Under the pieces are notes generated by a model. That model was not told the DNA's origin and searched no databases. It was given only the letters and a program-made list of their open reading frames with translations. DNA of 64,000 bases. Origin: Paraburkholderia acidicola. GTDB taxonomy: Bacteria; Pseudomonadota; Gammaproteobacteria; Burkholderiales; Burkholderiaceae. The stretch lies in NCBI RefSeq assembly GCF_002362315.1, contig NZ_MTZV01000004.1, positions 868,001-932,000 on the forward strand, written 5' to 3'. Made by a program: the position numbers and the translations under genes. This document shows positions 1-12,871 of the stretch, one piece after another. Positions within the stretch are counted from its first letter, which is position 1; each line of letters opens with the position of its first letter.

Positions 1-416
<416 letters not shown>

Positions 417-423
417 GGGCGCG

Positions 424-432
424 ATTCTAGCA
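424..432 (-). promoter_or_regulatory. extended -10 promoter element for rnpB
   Basis: On the minus strand the sequence reads TGCTAGAAT, an extended -10 (TGn plus TAGAAT), ending about 8 bases before the 5' end of the P1 stem. No convincing -35 is seen. The element lies inside the 3' coding part of the DUF3025 gene. Confidence 0.55.
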
Positions 433-1282
433 TCGCTGGATCGGGTGCGCCGGCCGTGGCGGAACACCGACACGTCGTCGTAGAACGACGGTTCCTCGTT
501 TGCGGGCCACCAGCCGGGGATGCCGAGCACCGGCAAGGGCGCAAATGCCTGGCTGCTGAGCGGCTCGTTGCCGGAAAACTCGCGGCTGACCGAGTCATCG
601 AGCCACGCACTGCGGTGCTCGTCGGGCCATGCGAAATACTCAAGTGGTACATCGACGATCCACGCATGCGCGGTGCATGCCTTGAACGGCGTCGTCAGCT
701 TTTCTAGCAACGCATGACCGAAGCAGCGCGACTCGCAGCGTTGTCCCCACGCATCCCGGTTCGCGACGAACAGGCGCTGCCAGTCGAACGCACGCAGTGC
801 CGCGCTCAGCGACGGATCGGCGCTCGCGAACAGCACAGCGTTTTCATCGAAGAGCGTTAACGCGTCGCGCGTCCCGCCGCGCGTCGGTCCCCTGCCCAAC
901 GAACCCACCGCCGCCGAGCCACGTGCGGTCTGCGTCGCCTTCATCCGTGGAAATTGAAACCACGACAGCGCGTTGAAGAAATCGTGCAGGTTGTGTCGCG
1001 TCGGCACGCAGCCGGTCGCGCCGATATGGGCTTCGTAGGCGGTATGCGCGGGCAGTTCGGCTTGCGCGACGAACGCGAGATGCCGACCGTCGAGCACCGT
1101 GTGCTGCGATAGCTGCGCATCCGCGTTCATAGCGTCGAGCAAAGCGACCTCGCTGGTCAGTGCCGCCTGTTGCCAGCGTCTGCCGCGTACCGCGAACGGT
1201 GCAAACCAGGGCGCCGACCAGTCGATGTCGGCAAAGCCAGGCGCCTTCCTCGCGACCGAAGACACAGTGTCGCGCTCCGCCG

Positions 1283-2344
1283 TCAGACGAGACGCCAGCC
1301 GATCGCCTCGCCGCCGCGCAACGGCACGACCGGCGTCTCGCCGACCGTGATTTCGTCGGGCAGCGTCCACTGTTCGCGACGCAGCGTCACCTGTTCGGTA
1401 TTGCGCGGCAGACCGTAGAAGTCCGCGCCAAAGAAGCTCGCGAAGCCTTCGAGGCGCGCCAGCGCGCCAACATTGTCGAACGCTTCCGCGTACAGCTCGA
1501 GCGCATGCAGTGCGGTGTAGCAACCCGCGCATCCGCACGCATGTTCCTTGAGTCCCTTCGCATGCGGCGCGCTGTCGGTGCCGAGGAAGAAACGCGGATT
1601 GCCCGACGTCGCCGCCTCAACCAGCGCCACGCGATGCGTCTCGCGCTTGAGCACCGGCAGGCAGTAGTAATGCGGACGGATACCGCCGAGGAAAATCGCG
1701 TTGCGGTTGTACAGCAGGTGATGCGCGGTGATCGTCGCGCCGAGCAGTCCGGGCGCCGCATTTTCACCATTGATATAGTCGACTGAGTCCTTCGTCGTGA
1801 TGTGTTCGAACACGACCTTCAGCGCCGGAAAATCGCGCCGCAGCGGCGTCATCACGCGATCGATGAACACCTTCTCCCGGTCAAACAGATCGATCGATGC
1901 ATCGGTGACTTCGCCATGCACGAGCAGCGGCATACCGGTTTCCTGCATCGCCTCGAGCGTCTTCGCGCACTTCGTGATGCTCGTCACGCCCGCGTCCGAG
2001 TTCGTCGTCGCACCTGCCGGATAAAGCTTCACGCCATGTACGACGCCGCTTTCACGCGCCCGGCGGATCTCGTCGGCGGGGGTGTTGTCGGTGAGGTAGA
2101 GGGTCATCAGCGGTTCGAACTTCACGCCGGGCGGAATCGCCGCGACGATCCGCTCGCGATACGCGAGCGCTTGAGCCGTGGTTGTGACCGGCGGCCGCAG
2201 GTTCGGCATGATGATCGCGCGGCCGAACTGCCGCGCGGTATGCGGTAGCACCGCTGCGAGCATCGCGCCGTCGCGTACGTGCAGGTGCCAGTCGTCGGGG
2301 CGGGCCAGCGTCAGGGAATCGATAGGAGCGGTAGAAGCGGTCAT
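1283..2344 (-). CDS. pyrC: dihydroorotase (class II)
   Basis: Dihydroorotase of 353 residues, catalysing reversible cyclisation of N-carbamoyl-aspartate to dihydroorotate in pyrimidine synthesis, in the cytosol. The metal-binding HLHVRDG motif stands near the N-terminus, the carboxylated lysine is in [14 protein letters not shown], further zinc histidines are in LVHGEV and FEHITT, and the catalytic aspartate is in [10 protein letters not shown]. Length fits the E. coli-type enzyme. The ATG at 2344 gives the usual start; a TTG 15 codons upstream is open but less likely. The DUF3025 gene follows 17 bases downstream. Nothing unusual in the active site. Confidence 0.97.
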   Translation of the reverse strand: MTASTAPIDSLTLARPDDWHLHVRDGAMLAAVLPHTARQFGRAIIMPNLRPPVTTTAQALAYRERIVAAIPPGVKFEPLMTLYLTDNTPADEIRRARESGVVHGVKLYPAGATTNSDAGVTSITKCAKTLEAMQETGMPLLVHGEVTDASIDLFDREKVFIDRVMTPLRRDFPALKVVFEHITTKDSVDYINGENAAPGLLGATITAHHLLYNRNAIFLGGIRPHYYCLPVLKRETHRVALVEAATSGNPRFFLGTDSAPHAKGLKEHACGCAGCYTALHALELYAEAFDNVGALARLEGFASFFGADFYGLPRNTEQVTLRREQWTLPDEITVGETPVVPLRGGEAIGWRLV

Positions 2345-2519
2345 GGCGAGGAGGATGGCATTCACCGCGTGGTCGCGCGACGTGGACAAACCGCAACATG
2401 ACGGATCGCATCCCCGTCAATTTTGCTATTTGCTTCTTTGCCGCGCCTGGCTCGGTGATATGCTTGGAAAATCATCATTGTAACGGGTCGATCCCGTTCA
2501 CAGGCCCCGCCTCAGCATC

Positions 2520-3425
2520 ATGTGCCAACTCCTCGGAATGAACTGCGCCGCGCCAACGGACGTCACGTTCTCCTTCACCGGCTTCGCGGCGCGCGGCGGT
2601 GTCACTGACCACCACGCCGACGGCTGGGGTATCGCGTTCTTCGAAGACAAGGCCTGCCGCCTGTTTATCGATCATCAGTCGTCGGCCACGTCGCCGATCG
2701 CCGAGATGGTCAAGCGCTATCCGATCAAGTCGAAGAACACGATCGCGCACATCCGCAAGGCGACCCAAGGTCACATCCTGCTGGAAAACTGCCACCCGTT
2801 CATGCGCGAACTGTGGGGACGCCACTGGATCTTCGCGCACAACGGCGACCTGCAGGGCTATCAGCCGTTTCTCACTGGTGTCTATCAGCCGGTCGGTACC
2901 ACCGACAGCGAACTCGCGTTCTGCGCGTTGCTGCAGGGATTGCGCAAACAGTTTCCCGGCAGCCAGCCGCCGCTCGACGAACTCTTCGCCGCGCTCGAAA
3001 CGCTGACGCGCGAAATCACGCAGTTCGGCGTGTTCAATTTCCTGATGTCGAACGGCCAGGCGCTGTTCGCGCATTGCTCGACACATCTGCATTACCTCGT
3101 GCGCCGCTGGCCGTTCTCGACCGCGCATCTGGTGGACACGGACGTATCGATCGATTTCGCGAAGTACACGACACCGGAAGATCGCGTTGCGGTCATCGCG
3201 ACGCAACCGCTCACCGACGACGAAGTGTGGACTGCCTTCGAACCCGGCGATCTGCTGATGTTCCAGCACGGCGAAGTGATCGGCCGTGTGAATGTGCCGG
3301 TGCCGCCCGCCGTGCTCGAAAAGGCGCGCAACCCGGCATGCGACGTATCCGCGTCGGCGACCATGGTCCGCGAGCCGGTGGCACTCGATCTCGAAGCAGA
3401 TGACGCGGCGGCATTCGAATCCTGA
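2520..3425 (+). CDS. class II glutamine amidotransferase, YafJ type
   Basis: A 301-residue Ntn-type glutaminase domain protein. The nucleophile is Cys2 (exposed after removal of Met1); DGWGIAF (34-40), AHIRKAT (76-82) and FAHNGD (105-110) form the glutamine pocket seen in the GATase type 2 fold. There is no synthase domain, so it is a stand-alone amidotransferase-like protein of the YafJ group, whose acceptor substrate is not established. It is transcribed alone, opposite to pyrC, and ends at a strong bidirectional terminator (3462-3492). Confidence 0.9.
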   Translation: MCQLLGMNCAAPTDVTFSFTGFAARGGVTDHHADGWGIAFFEDKACRLFIDHQSSATSPIAEMVKRYPIKSKNTIAHIRKATQGHILLENCHPFMRELWGRHWIFAHNGDLQGYQPFLTGVYQPVGTTDSELAFCALLQGLRKQFPGSQPPLDELFAALETLTREITQFGVFNFLMSNGQALFAHCSTHLHYLVRRWPFSTAHLVDTDVSIDFAKYTTPEDRVAVIATQPLTDDEVWTAFEPGDLLMFQHGEVIGRVNVPVPPAVLEKARNPACDVSASATMVREPVALDLEADDAAAFES

Positions 3426-3461
3426 GCCGCAGGCTGCACAACACGTGCGTTGCCACGATCG

Positions 3462-3492
3462 TAAAAAAGCCCCGCAAATGCGGGGCTTTTTT
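3462..3492. terminator. bidirectional intrinsic terminator
   Basis: The hairpin AAGCCCCGC-aaat-GCGGGGCTT is flanked by A-tract and T-tract (AAAAAAGCCCC and GGGGCTTTTTTA). It can stop both the amidotransferase gene (+) and the glt operon (-), which converge here. Confidence 0.93.
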
Positions 3493-3514
3493 ATTGCACC
3501 GTTCGGCGCGACGC

Positions 3515-4240
3515 CTAATGCAGGATCTTCGCCAAAAATTCCTTCGCCCGATCCGACTTCGGATTCGCAAAGAACTCTTCCTTGCGATCGTCCTCGACGA
3601 TGAGCCCCTGGTCCATGAAGATCACGCGATGCGCGACCTTCCGGGCAAAGCCCATTTCGTGTGTCACGCACATCATCGTCATGCCTTCCTGCGCGAGTTC
3701 GACCATCACGTCGAGCACTTCGTTGATCATTTCCGGATCGAGTGCCGAGGTCGGTTCGTCGAACAGCATCGCGATCGGGTCCATGGACAATGCCCGTGCA
3801 ATCGCCACGCGCTGCTGCTGACCACCCGACAGTTGCCCCGGAAACTTGTCCGCATGCGCACGCAAACCCACGCGATCGAGCAGCTTCAGCCCCTTCGCCG
3901 CCGCTTCATCCTTCGAGCGGCCGAGCACCTTGATCTGCGCCAGCGTCAGATTCTCCGTTATAGACAGATGCGGAAACAGTTCGAAATGCTGGAACACCAT
4001 GCCGACTTTTGCGCGCAGCTTCGACAGGTTCGTCTTCTTGTCGCCGACCGATTGTCCATCGATCAGGATCTCGCCTGACTGAAACGGCTCGAGTCCGTTC
4101 ACCGTTTTGATGAGCGTCGATTTACCCGACCCCGAAGGTCCGCAAACCACTACCACTTCACCCTTTTTGACTTCCGTCGTGCAGTCGGTCAGTACCTGGA
4201 ATTGACCGTACCACTTCGAGACGTTCTTGATAGAAATCAT
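3515..4240 (-). CDS. gltL: glutamate/aspartate ABC transporter ATP-binding protein
   Basis: ATPase subunit (241 residues) of a polar amino acid ABC importer, on the cytoplasmic face of the inner membrane. Walker A is GPSGSGKST (34-42), the Q-loop glutamine is Q84, the signature LSGGQQQR is at 137-144 and Walker [12 protein letters not shown] at 158-168. The ATG at 4240 overlaps the gltK stop by 4 bases, indicating translational coupling; a longer frame upstream runs into gltK and is rejected. It is the last gene of gltIJKL. The substrate is inferred from the operon and the neighbouring glutamate dehydrogenase. Confidence 0.94.
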   Translation of the reverse strand: MISIKNVSKWYGQFQVLTDCTTEVKKGEVVVVCGPSGSGKSTLIKTVNGLEPFQSGEILIDGQSVGDKKTNLSKLRAKVGMVFQHFELFPHLSITENLTLAQIKVLGRSKDEAAAKGLKLLDRVGLRAHADKFPGQLSGGQQQRVAIARALSMDPIAMLFDEPTSALDPEMINEVLDVMVELAQEGMTMMCVTHEMGFARKVAHRVIFMDQGLIVEDDRKEEFFANPKSDRAKEFLAKILH

Positions 4241-4914
4241 CGTGCGACCTTTTTCTGAAGACCTTTGACAAGGCTCGACGCAATCACGCAAACCACGAAA
4301 TAACACGCGCCCGCGAACAGTACCATTTCGACATTCACGCCGTCACGGTCGCCAATATTCGTAGCGGTACGGAAGAAGTCGGCGAGGCTGATCACGTAGA
4401 CGAGCGACGTATCCTGGAAGAGCACGATGGCTTGTGTGAGCAGCAGCGGAACCATCGCGCGAAACGCCTGCGGCAGCACGACGAGGCGCATGGCCTGGCT
4501 GTAGCTCATGCCGAGCGCGAACGACGCGTTGACCTGGCCGCGCGGCACCGCCTGAATCCCCGCGCGAATAATCTCCGAGTAATACGCCGCCTCGAACAGC
4601 GAAAACGCCACCATCGCAGACGCGAGGCGAATATCGATGTCCGGCGAAAGACCGAGCACGTTCTGCAGCACTTGCGGCACGATCAGGAAGAACCACAGCA
4701 GGACCATTACGAGCGGGATCGAACGAAACACCGTGACGTAGCCCTTCGCGAACCATGCGAACGGCTTGAACGACGACAGCCGCATGACGGCGAGCACCGT
4801 GCCCCAGACGATACCGATCACGATAGCGAGCAAGGTGATCTGGATCGTGACGATTGCGCCGGTCCACAGCGTCGGCAAGGCGCCCGGAATACCACTCCAG
4901 TCGAAATGATGCAT
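4237..4914 (-). CDS. gltK: glutamate/aspartate ABC transporter permease GltK
   Basis: Inner membrane permease of 225 residues with about five hydrophobic segments and the binding-protein-dependent permease signature around [22 protein letters not shown], which contacts the ATPase. The ATG at 4914 sits 5 bases after GGAGGT in a TGATG junction with the gltJ stop; a GTG one codon upstream is also open but too close to the ribosome site. It pairs with GltJ to form the HisMQ-type heterodimeric channel. Confidence 0.93.
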   Translation of the reverse strand: MHHFDWSGIPGALPTLWTGAIVTIQITLLAIVIGIVWGTVLAVMRLSSFKPFAWFAKGYVTVFRSIPLVMVLLWFFLIVPQVLQNVLGLSPDIDIRLASAMVAFSLFEAAYYSEIIRAGIQAVPRGQVNASFALGMSYSQAMRLVVLPQAFRAMVPLLLTQAIVLFQDTSLVYVISLADFFRTATNIGDRDGVNVEMVLFAGACYFVVCVIASSLVKGLQKKVAR

Positions 4915-5654
4915 CACTTACCTCCGATATAGCCGGGCAAACGGCTCTTGCGTTCGACCCAGCGCATGAGCTGCATCACGACGAGATTGATGATCACGTA
5001 CGCAAGCGTGACCGCGATAAACGACTCGTAGGTCTGCGCGGTGTAATCGACCAGCTGACGAGCCTGCGCGGACAGATCGAGCAGCCCGATCGTCGACGCA
5101 ACCGCCGAGTTCTTGAAGATGTTCAGGAACTCCGACGTAAGTGGCGGCACGATGATGCGGTACGCAACCGGCAGCAACACGTAGCGATAGGTTTGCCATT
5201 GCGTGAGGCCCATCGCGAGGCCCGCGGCACGTTGTCCGCGCGGCAGCGCGTTGATGCCTGAGCGCACCTGTTCGCACACGCGCGCGGCGGTAAAGAGACC
5301 GAGGCAGATGATCGCCGAAGAAAAGAACTGCGCGTTGGGCGGCAGTTGCTTGAACCAGGTACCGATCGAAGCGGGCAGCAACTCCGGTATCACGAGATAC
5401 CAGATGAAGAACTGCACGATCAGCGGAATGTTCCGGAAGATTCCGACATAGACGGTGCCGATGCCGGACAGCCATTTATTCGGCACGGTGCGCAGCACCC
5501 CGAACAACGACCCGACAATCAACGCGATCACCCATGCCGCCAGCGACACCGTGATCGTCACCCAGAAGCCGGAGATCAACCAGCCGAGGTAGGTAGTCGG
5601 CTCGCCGGTGGAAACCGGACTCAGCAGAATGCCCCAGTTCCAGTGATATGACAT
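4914..5654 (-). CDS. gltJ: glutamate/aspartate ABC transporter permease GltJ
   Basis: Second permease subunit, 246 residues, with several membrane spans (for example [23 protein letters not shown]) and the EAA-like loop [22 protein letters not shown]. The N-terminal motif YHWNWGILL is typical of GltJ. Its stop overlaps the gltK start. An 84-base spacer with a terminator-like hairpin separates it from gltI, which would favour excess binding protein over membrane complex. Confidence 0.93.
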   Translation of the reverse strand: MSYHWNWGILLSPVSTGEPTTYLGWLISGFWVTITVSLAAWVIALIVGSLFGVLRTVPNKWLSGIGTVYVGIFRNIPLIVQFFIWYLVIPELLPASIGTWFKQLPPNAQFFSSAIICLGLFTAARVCEQVRSGINALPRGQRAAGLAMGLTQWQTYRYVLLPVAYRIIVPPLTSEFLNIFKNSAVASTIGLLDLSAQARQLVDYTAQTYESFIAVTLAYVIINLVVMQLMRWVERKSRLPGYIGGK

Positions 5655-5672
5655 AACGAAGACTCCACAACA

Positions 5673-5708
5673 AAAAGAAACGGAAGAAGCGCGTTGCCTC
5701 TTCCGTTT
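5673..5708 (-). terminator. attenuator-like hairpin between gltI and gltJ
   Basis: An inverted repeat AAACGGAAGA (5678-5687) and TCTTCCGTTT (5699-5708) forms a 10-bp stem; on the minus strand it is followed by CTTTTTG. This looks like a partial terminator or RNA-stabilising hairpin after the binding-protein gene. Inference from structure only. Confidence 0.6.
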
Positions 5709-5738
5709 CGTTCAGCGTACTGAACTGACTGCCAAGGT

Positions 5739-6632
5739 TTAATCGATTACCTTGTCGTTCGGGCTCTTGAAGAGCGCCTTCATGTCGTCGCTTTCCGGGA
5801 AGTTCAGGTTGAGACCCTTCGGCGGAATCGGCGTTTCGAACCACTTCTTGTAGATCTGGTCCGCTTCACCCGAGGTTTCGACCTTCGCGATTGCGTCGTC
5901 GACCACTTTCTTGAACTCAGGATCGTTCTTGCGCATCATGCAGCCGTACGCTTCATGCGATTGCGGCGTACCGACGATCACGAAGTCGTTCGGCGACTTC
6001 GACTTGGCGCGTTCGCCCGCGAGCAGCGCATCGTCCATCATGAATGCAGCGGCACGGCCCGTTTCCAGCGTCTGGAACGATTCACCATGGTCCTTCGCGC
6101 TGATGATGTTCATGCCCAGGCTCTTGTCCTGGTTCATCTTGCGCAGCAGCCGCTCGGACGTGGTGCCTGCCGTCGTGACGACGGTCTTGCCCTTCAGATC
6201 GGCGAAGTCCTTGATGCCCGAATCCTTGCGTGTCATCAGGCGCGTACCGATCACGAAAATCGTGTTCGAGAATGCCGCCTGTTGCTGACGCTCGAGATTG
6301 TTCGTCGTCGAACCGCACTCGATGTCAACCGTACCGTTCTGTACCAGCGGAATCCGGTTCTGCGACGTGACCGGCGTGAACTTGACCTTCAAGTTGGGCA
6401 GATTAAGCTTCTGCTTCACTGCTTCGACGACTTTCATCTGGAACTCATACGAGTAACCGATGACGTTCTGCTTGTCGTCGTAATACGAGAACGGAATCGA
6501 CGACTCGCGGTGGCCCAGCGAAATGACTCCCGTATCCTTGATTTTCTTCAGCGTTCCGGCTTCCTGTGCGTGTGCACCCACCGTAAACAGCCCCAGGGTG
6601 GCGAGCAGCAGCGCAGCTTTTTTAACCTTCAT
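5739..6632 (-). CDS. gltI: glutamate/aspartate ABC transporter periplasmic binding protein
   Basis: Periplasmic SBP family 3 protein, 297 residues. A signal peptide (residues 1-22, cleaved after AHA) is followed by the solute-binding domain, with GVISLGHRESSIPFSYYD at its start and VDIECGSTTNN and GTTSERLLR in the ligand region, as in GltI/DEBP. The ATG at 6632 has an AAGGAG box 8 bases upstream; six extra codons in frame upstream are ignored. It is the first gene of the operon and so most exposed to promoter control; a gap of 228 bases separates it from gdhA. Confidence 0.95.
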   Translation of the reverse strand: MKVKKAALLLATLGLFTVGAHAQEAGTLKKIKDTGVISLGHRESSIPFSYYDDKQNVIGYSYEFQMKVVEAVKQKLNLPNLKVKFTPVTSQNRIPLVQNGTVDIECGSTTNNLERQQQAAFSNTIFVIGTRLMTRKDSGIKDFADLKGKTVVTTAGTTSERLLRKMNQDKSLGMNIISAKDHGESFQTLETGRAAAFMMDDALLAGERAKSKSPNDFVIVGTPQSHEAYGCMMRKNDPEFKKVVDDAIAKVETSGEADQIYKKWFETPIPPKGLNLNFPESDDMKALFKSPNDKVID

Positions 6633-6672
6633 GTGTGATCTCCTTGGCATAACCGCGTCAGTTTAGCAAAGT

Positions 6673-6710
6673 AACCAATATGAAAGTAATTGTTGTAAAC
6701 CATGTTGGTT
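6673..6710. promoter_or_regulatory. inverted repeat upstream of gltI
   Basis: Imperfect arms AACCAATATG (6673-6682) and CATGTTGGTT (6701-6710; 8 of 10 positions pair) lie 41-78 bases before the gltI start, in an AT-rich stretch unlike the surroundings. It could be an operator or promoter region for the glt operon; no known motif is recognised. Confidence 0.35.
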
Positions 6711-6749
6711 TTGACAGCGTGCCGTAGTGCTTTGGTAATGCGCAGACGT

Positions 6750-6784
6750 GAAAAAGCGGGCGGCATCGCATGGATGCCACCCGC
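6750..6784 (-). terminator. terminator of gdhA
   Basis: On the minus strand GCGGGTGGCATC and GATGCCGCCCGC form a 12-base stem with one mismatch, followed directly by TTTTTC. It lies 77 bases after the gdhA stop. Confidence 0.85.
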
Positions 6785-6860
6785 CGGTACTGCACGCAGT
6801 CCTGTCGACCGCGTGTGAACGTCGAGAATGAACCCGGAAATCAGCCCGGATTCAGGTCGA

Positions 6861-8165
6861 TCAGGGGTACAGGCCGCGCATTTCACGCGCCTGCAGGATG
6901 CGCTTACACGCGACGATAAACGCCGCCGTGCGCACCGACACCTTCTGTTCGCTCGATACCTGCCACACTGCTGCAAACGCTTCGCGCATCACGCGTTCGA
7001 GGCGCTGGTTGATCTCGTCCTCGGTCCAGAAGAAGCTCGAGAAATCCTGCACCCATTCGAAGTACGACACCGTCACACCACCCGCATTCGCCACCACGTC
7101 CGGAATGACGAGGACGCCCTTGTCATGGAGGATGTCGTCGGCGGCGGTCGTGGTCGGGCCGTTGGCGCCTTCCACGACGATCTTCGTGCGAATCTTGTGT
7201 GCGTTCTTTTCGGTGATCTGGTTTTCGAGTGCAGCCGGAATCAGGATGTCGGTTTCGATGGTCCAGAATTCGTCGTTCGCGATCGGATCGGCACCGGCGA
7301 AACCGCCTACGCCACCGGTTTTCGCCACGTGTTCGAGCAACGCGGCCGAATCCAGCCCAGTCGATTTGTACAGCGAACCCGTGTGATCCTGCACCGCGAC
7401 GATCTTCGAACCGGCGTCCTGGAACAGGCGTGCGGCGATCCCGCCGACGTTGCCGAAGCCCTGCACCGCAATGCGTGCGCCTTCGATGTCGAAGCCGATG
7501 CGGCGCGCCGCTTCACAGCCGACAACGAACACACCACGGCCCGTCGCTTCGCGGCGGCCCAGCGAACCACCGAGCGTGATCGGCTTACCCGTCACGACGC
7601 CCGTGGCCGTCTGGCCCTGGTTCATCGAGTAGGTGTCCATCATCCACGCCATGATCTGCTCGTTCGTGTTGACGTCCGGCGCAGGAATATCGGTGTTCGG
7701 TCCGATGATGATGCCGATTTCGCTGGTGTAGCGACGTGTCATGCGCTCGAGTTCGCCACGCGACAGCGTGCGCGGATCAACACGGATACCGCCCTTCGCG
7801 CCGCCGTACGGCACGTTCACGGCCGCATTCTTCACCGACATCCAGGCCGACAGCGCCATCACTTCCGACAGCGTGACATCCTGGTGATAACGCACGCCGC
7901 CCTTGCCCGGACCACGCGATACGTTGTGCTGCACGCGGTAGCCTTCGAAGTGGGCAACTGTGCCGTTATCGAGTTCGATGGGGACGTCGACGATCAGGAT
8001 CCGCTTCGGGCGCTTCAGCGTTTCGAGCCAGCGCGACAACGGGCCGAGGTACGGCGCGACGCGGTCGACCTGCCGCAGATAGTTACCCCACGGGCCGAGA
8101 TTGTCGCTATTGAGGTAGGACGGGACGGACTGCAAAGATGATGCGGACTGCGGTTGTGATGACAT
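6861..8165 (-). CDS. gdhA: Glu/Leu/Phe/Val dehydrogenase (glutamate dehydrogenase)
   Basis: Cytosolic enzyme of 434 residues interconverting glutamate with 2-oxoglutarate and ammonium. The dimerisation/substrate domain has [10 protein letters not shown] and the catalytic lysine K124 in [10 protein letters not shown]; the nucleotide domain has the Rossmann motif GFGNVGG. Length matches the small-hexameric family. The start MSSQPQS is the only good ATG. A separate terminator follows, and an inverted repeat suited to a LysR regulator stands 76-98 bases before the start. The adjacent glutamate importer suggests a catabolic role. NAD or NADP preference cannot be read safely. Confidence 0.95.
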   Translation of the reverse strand: MSSQPQSASSLQSVPSYLNSDNLGPWGNYLRQVDRVAPYLGPLSRWLETLKRPKRILIVDVPIELDNGTVAHFEGYRVQHNVSRGPGKGGVRYHQDVTLSEVMALSAWMSVKNAAVNVPYGGAKGGIRVDPRTLSRGELERMTRRYTSEIGIIIGPNTDIPAPDVNTNEQIMAWMMDTYSMNQGQTATGVVTGKPITLGGSLGRREATGRGVFVVGCEAARRIGFDIEGARIAVQGFGNVGGIAARLFQDAGSKIVAVQDHTGSLYKSTGLDSAALLEHVAKTGGVGGFAGADPIANDEFWTIETDILIPAALENQITEKNAHKIRTKIVVEGANGPTTTAADDILHDKGVLVIPDVVANAGGVTVSYFEWVQDFSSFFWTEDEINQRLERVMREAFAAVWQVSSEQKVSVRTAAFIVACKRILQAREMRGLYP

Positions 8166-8240
8166 GAACGCTCCAGCGTCGATCGGGTGCGCACATTGTC
8201 GAAAAACGCCGTCGTGAAATCCAATGCCGTTTGTTCATCC

Positions 8241-8263
8241 CGTTATGCTTTTCACGCATAACG
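8241..8263. promoter_or_regulatory. LysR-type operator candidate upstream of gdhA
   Basis: A perfect 8-bp inverted repeat, CGTTATGC-ttttcac-GCATAACG, containing the T-N11-A layout of LysR boxes. It lies between the gdhA start (8165) and the end of the LysR gene (8314). Confidence 0.6.
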
Positions 8264-8313
8264 TCGAAAAAGTCGAAAAAAGCGGTCGCGAAACGGCATG
8301 GCCGCAATCTCGC

Positions 8314-10817
<2,504 letters not shown>

Positions 10818-10879
10818 AGGTCCTGCTGCAGCGGCATGAACGGCGGCGGCTTTAAGTAACGCACACGCCGCCAGCAATG

Positions 10880-10912
10880 AAAAAGGCACTCCTTGCGAGT
10901 GCCTTTTTTTTC
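10880..10912. terminator. bidirectional terminator between purB and gntK
   Basis: AAAAAGGCACTC-cttgc-GAGTGCCTTTTTTTT: a 9-bp stem with T-tract on both strands, between convergent purB (+) and the gluconate operon (-). Confidence 0.95.
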
Positions 10913-10956
10913 GTGCGGTCGATGTGCCGACCTGCCGCCTGCCGCGTTACTGCTAA

Positions 10957-11460
10957 CTACACCCCGTCGCGCGTCTTCAGTTGCGCGAACACCTCATCGA
11001 CGATCTGCTCCGGCGTCAGATCGATGCTCACCGTAATCGCTTCTTCAGCGTCCGGTTCTTCTAACGTATCGAGCTGGCTTTGCAGCAGCGACGGATCGAA
11101 GAAGTGACCCGTGCGCGTCTTCAACCGTTCGCGCAGCGTTTCCAGCGAACCATGTAGATACACGAAAACTACGTCGCGATCGCCATTGCGCAGAATGTCG
11201 CGATACGAGCGCTTCAACGACGAACACGTGAACACTGCAGTCTCGCTGGCCCGCTGCTTTTCTTCGATCGCCGCGCGGATTGTGCGCAGCCACGGCCAGC
11301 GGTCTTCGTCGGTCAGCGGAATACCGTGATGCATCTTCTCCTTGTTGGCGGCGCTGTGAAACGCGTCGCCATCAGTGAAGCCGCAGTGCAGGCGTTCCGC
11401 CAGCATCTCGCCGATGCGCGTCTTGCCTGCGCCCGACACGCCCATTGCTATCAAGATCAT
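10957..11460 (-). CDS. gntK: gluconokinase
   Basis: Small P-loop kinase (167 residues) phosphorylating D-gluconate to 6-phosphogluconate. Walker A is GVSGAGKT (residues 7-14), followed by TDGDAFHSAANKEKMHHGIPLTD, the substrate segment of the GntK family. It lies 10 bases after gntT and is the last gene of edd-eda-gntT-gntK, feeding 6-phosphogluconate to Edd. Confidence 0.96.
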   Translation of the reverse strand: MILIAMGVSGAGKTRIGEMLAERLHCGFTDGDAFHSAANKEKMHHGIPLTDEDRWPWLRTIRAAIEEKQRASETAVFTCSSLKRSYRDILRNGDRDVVFVYLHGSLETLRERLKTRTGHFFDPSLLQSQLDTLEEPDAEEAITVSIDLTPEQIVDEVFAQLKTRDGV

Positions 11461-11470
11461 CTACTGCTCC

Positions 11471-12871
11471 TTACAGGACCGCCGCGAGAGCGAACGTCAA
11501 ACCGAGACCCATCACCGAAATGATGGTTTCGCAGAGCGACCATGTCTTGAAGGTCTGCCCCACTGTCATGCCGAAGTATTCCTTGACCAGCCAGAAACCG
11601 CCGTCGTTCACGTGCGAAAAGATCAGCGAGCCGCAACCGGTGGCCAGCACCAGCAGTTCCGGGCTCACCTGCGCGCCGGCCGCCGATGCGATCGGCGCGA
11701 CGATACCGCAGGCTGTCGTCATCGCGACCGTCGCGGAGCCTGTAGCGAGGCGGATCAGCGCAGCGACGAACCAGCCGAATAACAGCGGTGACAGATGCGC
11801 ATTCGTTGCGACTTCGACGATCTCTTTCGAAATGCCGCTGTCCATCAGCACGCGTCCAAAGCCGCCGCCCGCACCGACGATCAGTGTAATCCCCGCAATC
11901 GGCGCGAGACAGTCGCCGCAGAATTTCTGGATCTGCTCGCGATTAAAGCCGCGCCTTGCACCGAAGGTCCAGAAGCTCACGAGTACGGAGATCAGCAATG
12001 CGACGTCGGAGTTGCCGACGAATTTCAGCAGATCGTTCGGCAGGGTCTTCGGTGTCGAAACGAGATCGGCCCAGCTGCCGATCAGCATCAGGATCACCGG
12101 CAGCAGGATCGTGAAGAGCGTGATACCGAAGCTCGGCAGCGTACGTTTTGCATCCGGCTTCGCGTCACCCTTTGCATCGCCCTTCACAGCATCCTGCGAA
12201 CTCGAACCGGTGAACTGCGCCGCGAGCGCATTGTGTTCCGGCAGCTTGATATAGCGGTGTATCAGCAGCGCGAACAACGGACCGGCGACAATCGCCGTCG
12301 GAATACCGACGATCAACCCATACAGGATGGTCTTGCCGATGTCGGCGTGATACGCCTGCACCGCGAGCATCGCGGCCGGATGCGGCGGAATCAGTCCGTG
12401 TACAACCGATAGCCCCGCGACCATCGGCAGCCCGATCAGCAGCAGCGATTTACCGGTGCGCTTCGCGACGTTGAACGCGATCGGGATCAACAGCACGAAG
12501 CCGACTTCGAAGAACACCGGCAAGCCGACGATCACCGCGACGCACACCATCGCCCAGTGAATATTCTTCTCGCCGAACCAGTCGATCAACGTCGTCGCGA
12601 CGCGCTCCGCGCCGCCCGATTCGGCCATCATCTTGCCGAGCATCGTGCCAAGGCCAACGACGATCGCGATGTGTCCTAGCGTATTACCGTTACCGGTTTC
12701 GAACGACTTCACGATCTGACCCATCGGCATGCCGACCGCAAGCCCGAGCAGCAGCGAGACGATGATCAGGACGAGGAAGGGATACACCTTGTAGCGCGTG
12801 ATCAACAGGATCAGCGCCGCGATGGCGATCAATGCGTAAACGAGCAGCATGCTGCCGTGAACTGCGTCCAT
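11471..12871 (-). CDS. gntT: gluconate:H+ symporter, GntP family
   Basis: Inner membrane permease of 466 residues with about 12-14 hydrophobic segments; GLPVFFEVGFVLLIPIAF and LATGSATVAMTTACGIVAP are characteristic of the GntP family. A GAGGAGG box precedes the ATG at 12871. The central cytoplasmic loop carries a short repetitive run of GDAK/PDAK units (roughly residues 228-239), a lineage-specific low-complexity insert. Located between eda and gntK; a 312-base gap separates it from eda, so it may have its own promoter. Confidence 0.95.
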   Translation of the reverse strand: MDAVHGSMLLVYALIAIAALILLITRYKVYPFLVLIIVSLLLGLAVGMPMGQIVKSFETGNGNTLGHIAIVVGLGTMLGKMMAESGGAERVATTLIDWFGEKNIHWAMVCVAVIVGLPVFFEVGFVLLIPIAFNVAKRTGKSLLLIGLPMVAGLSVVHGLIPPHPAAMLAVQAYHADIGKTILYGLIVGIPTAIVAGPLFALLIHRYIKLPEHNALAAQFTGSSSQDAVKGDAKGDAKPDAKRTLPSFGITLFTILLPVILMLIGSWADLVSTPKTLPNDLLKFVGNSDVALLISVLVSFWTFGARRGFNREQIQKFCGDCLAPIAGITLIVGAGGGFGRVLMDSGISKEIVEVATNAHLSPLLFGWFVAALIRLATGSATVAMTTACGIVAPIASAAGAQVSPELLVLATGCGSLIFSHVNDGGFWLVKEYFGMTVGQTFKTWSLCETIISVMGLGLTFALAAVL

